A DNA stretch of 64,000 nucleotides from Streptomyces sp. NRRL S-118 (GTDB taxonomy: Bacteria > Actinomycetota > Actinomycetes > Streptomycetales > Streptomycetaceae), in NCBI RefSeq assembly GCF_000716335.1, contig NZ_KL591014.1:62739-126738 (forward strand). The letters are read 5' to 3'. The number at the start of each line of letters is the position of its first letter. The first letter of the stretch is position 1. The translations under genes and the position numbers were made by a program. The notes under the pieces are model-generated. The model worked only from the letters and a program-made list of their open reading frames with translations. It had not been told where the DNA came from and made no database searches. Of this stretch, positions 56,086 to 64,000 are shown in pieces.

Positions 56086-56859
56086 CTACTGCGGCCCGAA
56101 CTTGCGCCCGGCCCGGGAGCTCACCCCGCCGAGCAGCCCGCGCGGCGCCAGCTTCACCACACCCATCAGCGCCTTGTACCGCGGATCCGGGATGGACACG
56201 GTCTTGCCGCGCGCCAGGTCGGCCAGCGCCTCCCGTACCAGCTTGTCGGCGTCCAGCCACATCCAGCCCGGGATGTTGTCCGTCCCCATCCCGGCCCGCT
56301 CGTGGAACTCGGTCCGTACGAAGCCCGGGCACAGCGCCATCAGCCGCACCCCGCTGCCCGCCAGGTCCCGCGCCGCGCCCTGCGTGAACTGGACGACCCA
56401 CGCCTTGGACGCGCCGTACGTACCCCGTGGCACGAACGCGGCCACAGACGCCACGTTCACCACGCCGCCCCGGCCCCGTTCCCGCATCGGCCCGGTCGCC
56501 GCCGCGGTCAGCCGCAGCACCGCCTCGCAGTGCACCTTCAGCATCCTCAGCTCATCGGCCATGGACACTTCGAGGAACCGGCCCTTGTTGCCGAACCCGG
56601 CATTGTTGACCAGCAGGTCCACCGGTCGCTTGGGGTCGGTGAGCCGCGCCTCCACGGCGGCGATCCCGTCCTCCTCCGACAGGTCGGCGGCCAGGACCTC
56701 CGCCTCGATGCCGTGCCGGTCGTGCAGCTCGGTCGCCTGGTCCCGGAGCCGTTTCACATCGCGGGCCACGAGCACCACGTCGCGGCCCTCCGCCGCCAGC
56801 CGCCGCGCGAAGGCGGCCCCGATTCCCGCCGTCGCGCCCGTAATCAGTGCAGTCGTCAT
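56086..56859 (-). CDS. short-chain dehydrogenase/reductase (SDR)
   Basis: The 257-residue classical SDR has the cofactor motif TGATAGIGAAFARRL (residues 8-22), LLVNNAGFGNKGRF, NVASVAAF with the catalytic Ser, and YGASKAWVVQF with Tyr and Lys. ARD in VLVARDVKRL favours NADP. The substrate is unknown. TACCGT lies 6 nt before the ATG at 56859 and no ribosome binding site is seen (possible leaderless mRNA). The MOSC gene lies 58 bp upstream. Confidence 0.88.
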   Translation of the reverse strand: MTTALITGATAGIGAAFARRLAAEGRDVVLVARDVKRLRDQATELHDRHGIEAEVLAADLSEEDGIAAVEARLTDPKRPVDLLVNNAGFGNKGRFLEVSMADELRMLKVHCEAVLRLTAAATGPMRERGRGGVVNVASVAAFVPRGTYGASKAWVVQFTQGAARDLAGSGVRLMALCPGFVRTEFHERAGMGTDNIPGWMWLDADKLVREALADLARGKTVSIPDPRYKALMGVVKLAPRGLLGGVSSRAGRKFGPQ

Positions 56860-56917
56860 ACGCGCACGGTAGTGCCCCGGCCCGCACACCCGTGGACGCG
56901 CCCGCCCGCACCCGGCC

Positions 56918-57586
56918 CTACGCGCCGCCCTGCGCCACGTACTTGAGCGCCGCGTCCCGCAGGCCGGGGTCGAGCGCGTCCCCCGCCGCCAGCGTGCGCG
57001 GCAGCAACTCCCGCTGCAGGGTGCAGGCGCGGAAGGCCACCTCCACGGTCACGTCGTGGTCCGGCCGGTGCACGACCTCGACCCGGTCGCCGGCCCGGAC
57101 CTCACCCGGCTCGATCACCCGCAGGTACGCTCCCGACCCGGCGCGCTGCGTGAACCGCTTGACCCAGCCCTTCTCACCGAGCCAGTCCGCGAAGGTCCGG
57201 CACGGTATGCGTCCGCTCGCGACCTCCAGCAGCGGTCCGGAGCCGATCCGCCAACGCTCCCCGATCAGCGCGCCGTTCACCTCCACGCCGGAGGTGGTGA
57301 GGTTCTCCCCGAACGCGCCGTTCGCCAGCTCCCGTCCCAGCTCGCGCTCCCAGTGGTCCAGGTCCTCGCGCGCGAAGGCGTACACCGCTTGATGGGTTCC
57401 TCCGTGGAAGCGCAGGTCGCAGACCGCGTCCCCGGCCACCCCGCTCCCGCCCTCACCCCGGGGTCCGGGGTCGGACAGCCGCACCGGGCCGTCGACGGGT
57501 CGTTTGTCGATGCCGGTCAGCCCACTGGGCGCGTCCGTGTATCCCACGGCCTTCGGCCGCCCCGCGTTCACGGTCAGAATCCTCAT
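56918..57586 (-). CDS. MOSC domain protein (YiiM-like)
   Basis: The 222-residue protein has an N-terminal YiiM-like part (MRILTVNAGRPKAVGYTDAP), RFHGGTHQAVYAFAREDLDHWE and the MOSC core with the conserved Cys in GRIPCRTFADWLGEKGWVKR. MOSC proteins carry molybdenum cofactor or sulfur; YiiM-type members can reduce N-hydroxylated compounds. TACCGT lies 7 nt before the ATG. It is divergent from a LysR regulator 80 bp away, a likely control unit. Confidence 0.87.
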   Translation of the reverse strand: MRILTVNAGRPKAVGYTDAPSGLTGIDKRPVDGPVRLSDPGPRGEGGSGVAGDAVCDLRFHGGTHQAVYAFAREDLDHWERELGRELANGAFGENLTTSGVEVNGALIGERWRIGSGPLLEVASGRIPCRTFADWLGEKGWVKRFTQRAGSGAYLRVIEPGEVRAGDRVEVVHRPDHDVTVEVAFRACTLQRELLPRTLAAGDALDPGLRDAALKYVAQGGA

Positions 57587-57654
57587 GACCGGAACGGTAA
57601 TCCGCCCGCCTCAAAGCGTCGAGCGGATATGTACGCCGGTGCCCAAGCGAGTCT

Positions 57655-57660
57655 TATATT
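57655..57660 (+). promoter_or_regulatory. -10 box of the LysR gene (leaderless)
   Basis: TATATT (57655-57660) stands out in this GC-rich DNA and lies 6 nt before the GTG of the LysR gene. A -35 is not obvious. It also lies 70 bp from the divergent MOSC gene. Confidence 0.5.
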
Positions 57661-57666
57661 GGAAGG

Positions 57667-58560
57667 GTGATCGAAGCCCGCCATCTCCGCGTCCTGCGCG
57701 CCGTGGCCGCCACCGGCTCCTTCTCCGCGGCCGCCCGGGAACTGGGCTGCACCCAGCCGGCCGTCAGCCAGCAGATGAAGGCGCTCGAAGCGTCCGCGGG
57801 CACACCGCTGCTGATCCGCACGGGCCGCGAGATGCGCCTCACCCAGGCCGGCGAGGCGCTCGTACGCCACGCCTCCGGCATCCTCGCCGGCCTCACCGCG
57901 GCCGAGGAGGAGGTCGCCGCCATCGCGGGCCTGCGGGCCGGCCGGGTCCGCCTGGTCTCGTTCCCCAGCGGCAGCTCCACCCTGGTGCCCACCGCCCTCG
58001 CCGCCCTGCGCGCCGCCCACCCCGGCACCCGCGTCTCCCTGGTGGAGGCCGAGCCGCCGCGCTCGGTGGAGATGCTCCGCGAGGGCGACTGCGACGTGGC
58101 GCTCGCCTTCCGCTACCGCCCCGCCGTCGCGGAGTGGGACGACCTGGTCGTACGCCCCCTTCTCGCCGACCGCCTGGTCGGCCTGGTCCCCGAGGGCCAC
58201 CCCCTCGCGGACGCCGGCTCCGTCGCCATCGGCGACCTGGCCGACGAGCCCTGGATCGCGGGCTGCCCACGGTGCCGCCGCCAGCTCGTCAGCGTGTGCG
58301 AGGGCGCCGGCTTCACGCCGCGCATCGACTTCGCGACCGACGACTACCCGGCGGTCATCGGCCTCGTGGGTGCCGGCCTGGGCGTCGCCGTCCTTCCGGA
58401 GCTGGCCATCGAGTCCGTACGGCCCCGCGGCGCCCGCACGGTGGCCGTGGAACCGCCGGTGGAGCGGGAGATCGTCGCCCTCACCCTGCCCGACCTCGCG
58501 AACGTCCCCGCCGTGGCCGCCACGCTCGACCAGCTCACCCGGGCCGCCGCCCGCCCCTGA
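57667..58560 (+). CDS. LysR family transcriptional regulator
   Basis: The 297-residue LTTR has an N-terminal winged helix-turn-helix (MIEARHLRVLRAVAATGSFS, AARELGCTQPAVSQQMKALE) and a periplasmic-binding-like effector domain (RVRLVSFPSGSSTLVPTALA and EPPRSVEMLREGDCDVALAF). Cys pairs near residue 200 (CPRCRRQLVSVC) might sense redox or metal; this is speculation. GTG start 57667. LysR regulators usually act on the divergent gene, here the MOSC gene. Confidence 0.9.
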   Translation: MIEARHLRVLRAVAATGSFSAAARELGCTQPAVSQQMKALEASAGTPLLIRTGREMRLTQAGEALVRHASGILAGLTAAEEEVAAIAGLRAGRVRLVSFPSGSSTLVPTALAALRAAHPGTRVSLVEAEPPRSVEMLREGDCDVALAFRYRPAVAEWDDLVVRPLLADRLVGLVPEGHPLADAGSVAIGDLADEPWIAGCPRCRRQLVSVCEGAGFTPRIDFATDDYPAVIGLVGAGLGVAVLPELAIESVRPRGARTVAVEPPVEREIVALTLPDLANVPAVAATLDQLTRAAARP

Positions 58561-58596
58561 GGCCCCGCCGCCGGGCGCGACGGTCCGTACGCAAAA

Positions 58597-58617
58597 GGGC
58601 GGCCCCGCGGGCCGCCC
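58597..58617. terminator. bidirectional terminator between LysR gene and whiD
   Basis: GGGCGGCCC (58597-58605) and GGGCCGCCC (58609-58617) form a hairpin around CGC; on the minus strand it is followed by TTTT, giving a full intrinsic terminator for whiD. Confidence 0.8.
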
Positions 58618-58646
58618 TGGTGTCCCACTGGGGAAGAAACGTTCCT

Positions 58647-58967
58647 TCAGCTGTGTGCCGCCGATGCCGCCGACGTGGTGATCAAACGGTTCCGAGCCCG
58701 CCCCATGAGCTCCTCGCGCTCGTCCTCGGTGAGGCCGCCCCATACGCCGTAGGGCTCCCGCACGGCCAGTGCGTGGGCCGCGCACTCGGCGCGGACCGGG
58801 CACCGCATGCAGACCTCTTTCGCCGAGTTCTCGCGCGCACTCCGCGCCGCGCCGCGCTCCCCCTCGGGGTGGAAGAAGAGCGAACTGTCGACTCCGCGGC
58901 AGGCCGCGAGCAGCTGCCAGTCCCACAGGTCGGCGTTGGGTCCGGGAAGGCGGGAGAAATCTGCCAT
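58647..58967 (-). CDS. whiD: WhiB-like iron-sulfur transcription factor WhiD
   Basis: WhiD is needed for late spore maturation in Streptomyces and is the counterpart of mycobacterial WhiB3. The 106-residue protein has the four Cys of the 4Fe-4S cluster (C23, C53, C56, C62; pattern C-x29-CxxC-x5-C), the G(V/I)WGG turn (GVWGGLTEDERE, residues 74-85) and a basic tail. WhiB-like proteins bind region 4 of the principal sigma factor. It is divergent from bldM, 402 bp apart. ATG 58967 with AAGGGGACATG 11 nt ahead. Confidence 0.95.
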   Translation of the reverse strand: MADFSRLPGPNADLWDWQLLAACRGVDSSLFFHPEGERGAARSARENSAKEVCMRCPVRAECAAHALAVREPYGVWGGLTEDEREELMGRARNRLITTSAASAAHS

Positions 58968-59217
58968 AGCGCATGTCCCCTTGAAGCCGGTGCTGAGCGG
59001 ATAAGTGGGCTGTTGTGTGGGCTGATACAGCCACGACCGTACAACTACTGTCTAAGTAGATGTAAATATGACTCATTGCGAATCTAGCTACAGACACCGA
59101 CAAAGTGAAGGAAAAGCCGCTAAATGGGGCATAGCTCTGAGTGAACCGACGGTGACCTGCTTCGCTCTCCTCCGTACGCACTCCCTCACGTAGAGTGTCG
59201 AAGGGGGAGAGCGGACC
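58968..59217. other. whiD upstream region, AT-richer than surroundings
   Basis: The 402-bp whiD-bldM gap is markedly less GC-rich between about 59035 and 59110, as expected for a densely regulated region. On the minus strand TAGACA-N18-CTGTAT (about 59057 to 59028) is a possible whiD promoter. I cannot assign individual regulator sites. Confidence 0.35.
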
Positions 59218-59245
59218 CGTAACTCTTTCGAGTGACCGTCGTTGA
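59218..59245 (+). promoter_or_regulatory. BldN-type sigma promoter of bldM
   Basis: CGTAAC (59218-59223), 16 bp, and CGTTGA (59240-59245) match exactly the sequence reported for the developmental ECF sigma factor BldN at bldM p1 in Streptomyces. It lies 125 bp before the bldM start and so places bldM under the bldN cascade. Confidence 0.85.
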
Positions 59246-59369
59246 GAGTGCGGAGGCGGTTGACAGAACAAGCGCTCGGGCGGGTGTCCGAGGGCGTCAA
59301 TCGCTCAGGTGACGATACGTAACCAGCCTGGAGGCTCAAGGTGACGCGCATCAGCTGCGGAGGACGGCC

Positions 59370-59981
59370 ATGACATCCGTCCTCGTCTGCGACGACTCCC
59401 CGCTTGCCCGAGAAGCGCTCCGCCGCGCCGTCGCCACAGTGCCCGGCGTCGAGCGCGTGACGACCGCGGCCAACGGCGAGGAAGTCCTCCGCCGCTGGGG
59501 CGCGGACCGCTCGGACCTGATTCTGATGGACGTACGCATGCCCGGACTGGGCGGCGTGGAGACCGTCCGCCGGCTGCTCTCCGCGGACCCCGGCGCCCGC
59601 ATCATCATGCTCACCGTCGCCGAGGACCTCGACGGCGTCGCGCTCGCCGTCGCCGCCGGTGCCCGGGGCTACCTGCACAAGGACGCCTCGCGCGCCGAAC
59701 TGCGGGCCACCGTCACCCAGGCGCTGGCCGACCCGACCTGGCGGCTGGCCCCCCGCCGCCTGCGCTCGGCCGAGATGGGCGCCGCGCCCACCCTCACCGC
59801 GCGCGAGATCCAGGTCCTCGAAGGCATGAGCCACGGCCGGTCCAACGCGGAGATCGGCCGTGAGCTCTTCCTCTCCGAGGACACGGTCAAGACGCACGCC
59901 CGGCGGCTGTTCAAGAAACTGGGCGCCTCGGACCGGGCGCATGCCGTCGCGCTCGGATTCCGCTGGGGTCTGGTGCGCTAG
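59370..59981 (+). CDS. bldM: response regulator BldM
   Basis: BldM controls aerial hyphae and sporulation genes in Streptomyces, as a homodimer or with WhiI. The 203-residue NarL/FixJ-type regulator has a receiver domain (VLVCDDSPLAREALR, LILMDVRMPG with Asp54, LTV and YLHKDAS) and a LuxR-type helix-turn-helix (TAREIQVLEGMSHGRSNAEI, SEDTVKTHARRLFKKLGASD). It is an orphan with no kinase gene nearby; in the model species Asp54 is not required. ATG 59370 with GCGGAGGACGGCC ahead. Confidence 0.95.
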   Translation: MTSVLVCDDSPLAREALRRAVATVPGVERVTTAANGEEVLRRWGADRSDLILMDVRMPGLGGVETVRRLLSADPGARIIMLTVAEDLDGVALAVAAGARGYLHKDASRAELRATVTQALADPTWRLAPRRLRSAEMGAAPTLTAREIQVLEGMSHGRSNAEIGRELFLSEDTVKTHARRLFKKLGASDRAHAVALGFRWGLVR

Positions 59982-59998
59982 CACGTGATCGTTCGGAT

Positions 59999-60024
59999 CC
60001 CCGTCCGCCGCCCGGCGGACGGGG
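59999..60024 (+). terminator. terminator of bldM
   Basis: CCCCGTCCGCCG (59999-60010) and CGGCGGACGGGG (60013-60024) form a 12-bp stem 18 bp behind bldM. Confidence 0.75.
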
Positions 60025-60124
60025 CGGCGGAGGCCCGATATCTGTTTCCGGCTCGATGCCGCATCCTTGAGATGTGGAGTTCCTCGGGGACGAGTCGATC
60101 GAGCGGGAGGGGAGGGCGCAGGAA

Positions 60125-60817
60125 ATGACGTCCGGCGCACCTGCTCATAACGCTTCGGTGCACAACTACGCACGCGGTGCCACCGAGCGGCAGACGTCAA
60201 GGCACCATGGACCGATGCGCGACGACGAGACGCAGGGACCCGCCTCCTCCGCGGGGGCCGGGTCGATCGGCGCCCTCGTCCACCGGGCCGTCGAAGGGGA
60301 CGAGCAGGCCACGCACGACCTGCTGGCGCACGTGCATCCCCTGGCCCTTCGCTACTGCCGTACGCGGCTCAGCAGGCTGCCCGGCGACGCGCGGCACTTC
60401 GTCGAGGACCTCGCCCAGGAGGTCTGCGTCGCCGTCCTGATGGCCCTGCCCCGCTACAAGGACACCGGACGCCCGTTCGAGGCGTTCGTCTTCGCCATCG
60501 CCGGGCACAAGGTCGCCGATCTCCAGCGGGCCGCCATGCGCCACCCGGGATCCACCGCCGTGCCGTCCGACGAGATGCCCGAGCGCCCCGACGACTCCCT
60601 CGGGCCGGAGGAGCGGGCCCTGCTCAGCGACGACGCCGAGTGGGCCAAGAAGCTCCTCGCCAACCTTCCCGAGAACCAGCGCGAGCTGCTGGTACTGCGC
60701 GTCGCCGTCGGCCTGACCGCCGAGGAGACCGGACAGATGCTCGGCATGTCCCCCGGTGCCGTACGGGTGGCGCAGCACCGGGCGCTCAGCCGTCTGCGCG
60801 CGCTCGCCGAGCAGTGA
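60125..60817 (+). CDS. shbA: ECF sigma factor, ShbA/SigD type
   Basis: The 230-residue sigma factor has region 2 ([60 protein letters not shown]) and region 4 ([40 protein letters not shown]). Its place between bldM and guaB fits ShbA, which in S. griseus drives the principal sigma gene hrdB, and matches mycobacterial sigD beside whiB3 and guaB2. The start is uncertain: ATG 60125 (GGAGGGCG ahead) or ATG 60215, with GTG 60074 open further up. The name rests on position and recalled orthology. Confidence 0.8.
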   Translation: MTSGAPAHNASVHNYARGATERQTSRHHGPMRDDETQGPASSAGAGSIGALVHRAVEGDEQATHDLLAHVHPLALRYCRTRLSRLPGDARHFVEDLAQEVCVAVLMALPRYKDTGRPFEAFVFAIAGHKVADLQRAAMRHPGSTAVPSDEMPERPDDSLGPEERALLSDDAEWAKKLLANLPENQRELLVLRVAVGLTAEETGQMLGMSPGAVRVAQHRALSRLRALAEQ

Positions 60818-61018
60818 CGGCCGCACCGGAGCCGCGCGGCCTCCCGGGGGCGCGCCGGGGCGAACCGGGGCGGATGCCGCGGAACCGCGGCGCAGCGTGA
60901 CGGACCGCGCCCGCACGGTGAGCCGCCGTACGACCCGACGGCCGCGTCCGTACGTGTGAACGTCCAAACCTTCCGGGTGATCTTGCTCGTGGAATGAGAC
61001 ACGGCCGCAGCCCGTTAG

Positions 61019-62566
<1,548 letters not shown>

Positions 62567-62595
62567 CCGCGGGACGCGGCGGCGCCCGTACGCAC

Positions 62596-62640
62596 GCGTG
62601 AGGGGCGGTTCCGGCCGGATACCGGAACCGCTCCTCACGC
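62596..62640 (+). terminator. terminator between guaB and guaB3
   Basis: Arms of 19 bp at 62596-62614 and 62622-62640 (GCGTGAGGGGCGGTTCCGG and CCGGAACCGCTCCTCACGC, one mismatch) surround a 7-nt loop, 29 bp behind guaB. Confidence 0.8.
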
Positions 62641-62691
62641 GCGTGTCGGGGATACTGGTAGGCGCAGACGTAGAGGGAAAGGCCACACATC

Positions 62692-63816
62692 GTGACTGAG
62701 ATCGAGATCGGGCGCGGCAAGCGCGGCCGCAGGGCGTACGCGTTCGACGACATCGCCGTCGTACCGAGCCGGCGCACCCGGGACCCGAAGGAGGTCTCGA
62801 TCGCCTGGCAGATCGACGCCTACCGCTTCGAGCTGCCGTTCCTGGCCGCCCCCATGGACTCGGTGGTCTCGCCGCAGACCGCGATCCGCATCGGCCAGCT
62901 CGGCGGCCTCGGCGTGCTGAACCTCGAGGGCCTGTGGACCCGCTACGAGGACCCGCAGCCGCTGCTCGACGAGATCGCCGAGCTCCCCGCGGAGACCGCG
63001 ACCCGCCGTCTGCAGGAGATCTACGCGGCGCCGATCCAGGAGGAGCTGATCGGGCGGCGCATCAAGGAGGTGCGCGACTCGGGCGTGGTCACCGCGGCCG
63101 CGCTCTCCCCGCAGCGCACGGCCCAGTTCTCCAAGGCCGTCGTCGACGCCGGCGTCGACATCTTCGTCATCCGCGGGACGACCGTCTCCGCCGAGCACGT
63201 CTCCGGCGCGGCCGAGCCGCTGAACCTCAAGCAGTTCATCTACGAGCTCGACGTCCCCGTGATCGTCGGCGGCTGCGCCACCTACACGGCCGCCCTGCAC
63301 CTGATGCGCACCGGCGCGGCGGGCGTGCTGGTGGGCTTCGGCGGCGGCGCCGCGCACACCACGCGCAACGTGCTGGGCATCCAGGTGCCGATGGCGACCG
63401 CGGTGGCCGACGTCGCCGCCGCCCGCCGGGACTACATGGACGAGTCCGGCGGCCGGTACGTGCACGTCATCGCGGACGGCGGCGTGGGCTGGTCCGGCGA
63501 CCTGCCCAAGGCGATCGCCTGCGGCGCCGACTCGGTGATGATCGGCTCCCCGCTGGCGCGCGCGACCGACGCACCGGGCAAGGGCCACCACTGGGGCATG
63601 GAGGCCGTCCACGAGGACGTGCCGCGCGGCAAGCTGGTCGACCTCGGCATCGTCGGCACCACCGAGGAGATCCTGGCCGGCCCCTCCCACTCGCCCGACG
63701 GCTCGATGAACTTCTTCGGCGCGCTGCGCCGGGCCATGGCGACGACGGGCTACAGCGAGCTCAAGGAGTTCCAGCGCGTCGAGGTCACGGTCGCGGACGC
63801 CCAGCACAAGCGCTGA
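62692..63816 (+). CDS. guaB3: GuaB3-type IMP dehydrogenase family protein
   Basis: The 374-residue protein is a shorter member of the IMPDH/GMP reductase family without CBS domains. It starts EIEIGRGKRGRRAYAFDDIA and has FLAAPMDSVVSPQTA and VIADGGVGWSGDLPKAIACG. In the loop where IMPDH has the catalytic Cys (GPGSxC) it reads VGFGGGAAHTTRNVLG with no Cys. Its reaction in actinobacteria is uncertain. GTG start 62692 with AGGGAAAGG about 10 nt ahead. It follows guaB as in mycobacteria. Confidence 0.9.
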   Translation: MTEIEIGRGKRGRRAYAFDDIAVVPSRRTRDPKEVSIAWQIDAYRFELPFLAAPMDSVVSPQTAIRIGQLGGLGVLNLEGLWTRYEDPQPLLDEIAELPAETATRRLQEIYAAPIQEELIGRRIKEVRDSGVVTAAALSPQRTAQFSKAVVDAGVDIFVIRGTTVSAEHVSGAAEPLNLKQFIYELDVPVIVGGCATYTAALHLMRTGAAGVLVGFGGGAAHTTRNVLGIQVPMATAVADVAAARRDYMDESGGRYVHVIADGGVGWSGDLPKAIACGADSVMIGSPLARATDAPGKGHHWGMEAVHEDVPRGKLVDLGIVGTTEEILAGPSHSPDGSMNFFGALRRAMATTGYSELKEFQRVEVTVADAQHKR

Positions 63817-63855
63817 CGCGTCGTGTGCGGCGGCTGCGCCGCCGTACGGACGTGG

Positions 63856-63886
63856 AAGGGGCCCCGCCGGAAGGCGCGGGCCCCTT
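63856..63886 (+). terminator. terminator after guaB3
   Basis: AAGGGGCCCCGCC (63856-63868) pairs with GGCGCGGGCCCCTT (63873-63886, one bulged base) over the loop GGAA, 40 bp behind the guaB3 stop. Confidence 0.75.
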
Positions 63887-63890
63887 GTCG

Positions 63891-63972
63891 TGCCACCGGC
63901 GCGCGGCTCGGGTGTGCCGGCGTGCGGCTTGGTGCGCCGGCGCACGGCTCCGTGAGTCGGCGCACTGCTTGG
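63891..63972. repeat. degenerate 20-bp tandem repeat, four units
   Basis: Four units with the theme TG(T/C)GCCGGCGCNCGGCTTGG follow each other at 63891-63912, 63913-63932, 63933-63952 and 63953-63972. The three later units are exactly 20 bp long. They are non-coding as far as visible, behind the guaB3 terminator; the fourth unit is the most diverged. Confidence 0.6.
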
Positions 63973-64000
63973 GGTCAGCACGCGCCCTGGCGGGTCAGCG

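Noticed and set aside
59260-59265. TTGACA as a second promoter of bldM
   Set aside because: No acceptable -10 hexamer lies 16-19 bp downstream.
59088-60200. 370-codon minus-strand open frame over bldM
   Set aside because: No recognisable domain; it lies antisense to bldM and across its promoter and terminator.

Overview
The window is high-GC actinobacterial chromosome. Codon use is strongly G/C-ending, and several genes are hallmarks of Streptomyces: whiD, bldM, a ShbA-type sigma factor, a two-gene groES-groEL1 operon with a His-rich GroEL tail, and an ECF42 sigma factor beside a DGPF-family gene. Gene order from rpsJ to the second guaB gene agrees, as far as I recall, with the conserved core region of Streptomyces chromosomes, and the order tsaD, groES-groEL, whiB3/whiD, sigma factor, guaB, guaB3 is shared with mycobacteria. 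I saw no prophage, insertion sequence, CRISPR array, tRNA or rRNA.

Layout. 1-7.2 kb is an accessory flank: a truncated PIG-L deacetylase, a fusion of an RNA-end-recognition domain to a 2H phosphodiesterase, a secreted phospholipase A2, an FAD monooxygenase with a divergent GntR-TetR fusion regulator, a degraded Rpn-like gene and two exported proteins. 7.4-25 kb is the S10-spc-alpha ribosomal protein superoperon (rpsJ to rplQ), with secY, adk, map, infA and rpoA inside it and truA behind it; hairpins divide it into sections at rpsQ/rplN, rplO/secY, adk/map and after rplQ. 25-29 kb holds a membrane-anchored protein, an ABC-F ATPase and a membrane serine/threonine kinase whose outer domain resembles the SecD P1 head. 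29.1-31.9 kb is rplM-rpsI and glmM.

31.9-46.4 kb covers cell-wall and cofactor housekeeping (coaA, glmS, acpS, nnr, alr), a DrrAB-type exporter, and the t6A tRNA-modification genes tsaE, tsaB and tsaD with rimI. Inside it are a 54-residue unknown protein behind a perfect inverted repeat and a YkuD-like protein lacking its catalytic Cys. 46.4-52 kb contains two related polysaccharide deacetylase lipoproteins, the DGPF/ECF42 pair and a THUMP-like methyltransferase. 52-54.3 kb is the CIRCE-controlled groES-groEL1 operon. 54.3-58.6 kb is mixed metabolism (hydroxyacid dehydrogenase, SDR, MOSC, LysR). 58.6-64 kb is the developmental and GMP cluster whiD, bldM, shbA-like sigma, guaB and guaB3.

Most of the window is well-known core genome. 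The points that deserve a second look are regulatory motifs that match specific sigma factors (a BldN-type promoter before bldM and an ECF42-type promoter before the DGPF gene), unannotated palindromes, several genes whose start lies 6-8 nt behind a -10-like hexamer with no ribosome binding site (probable leaderless mRNAs), and a few domain fusions or catalytically altered family members.
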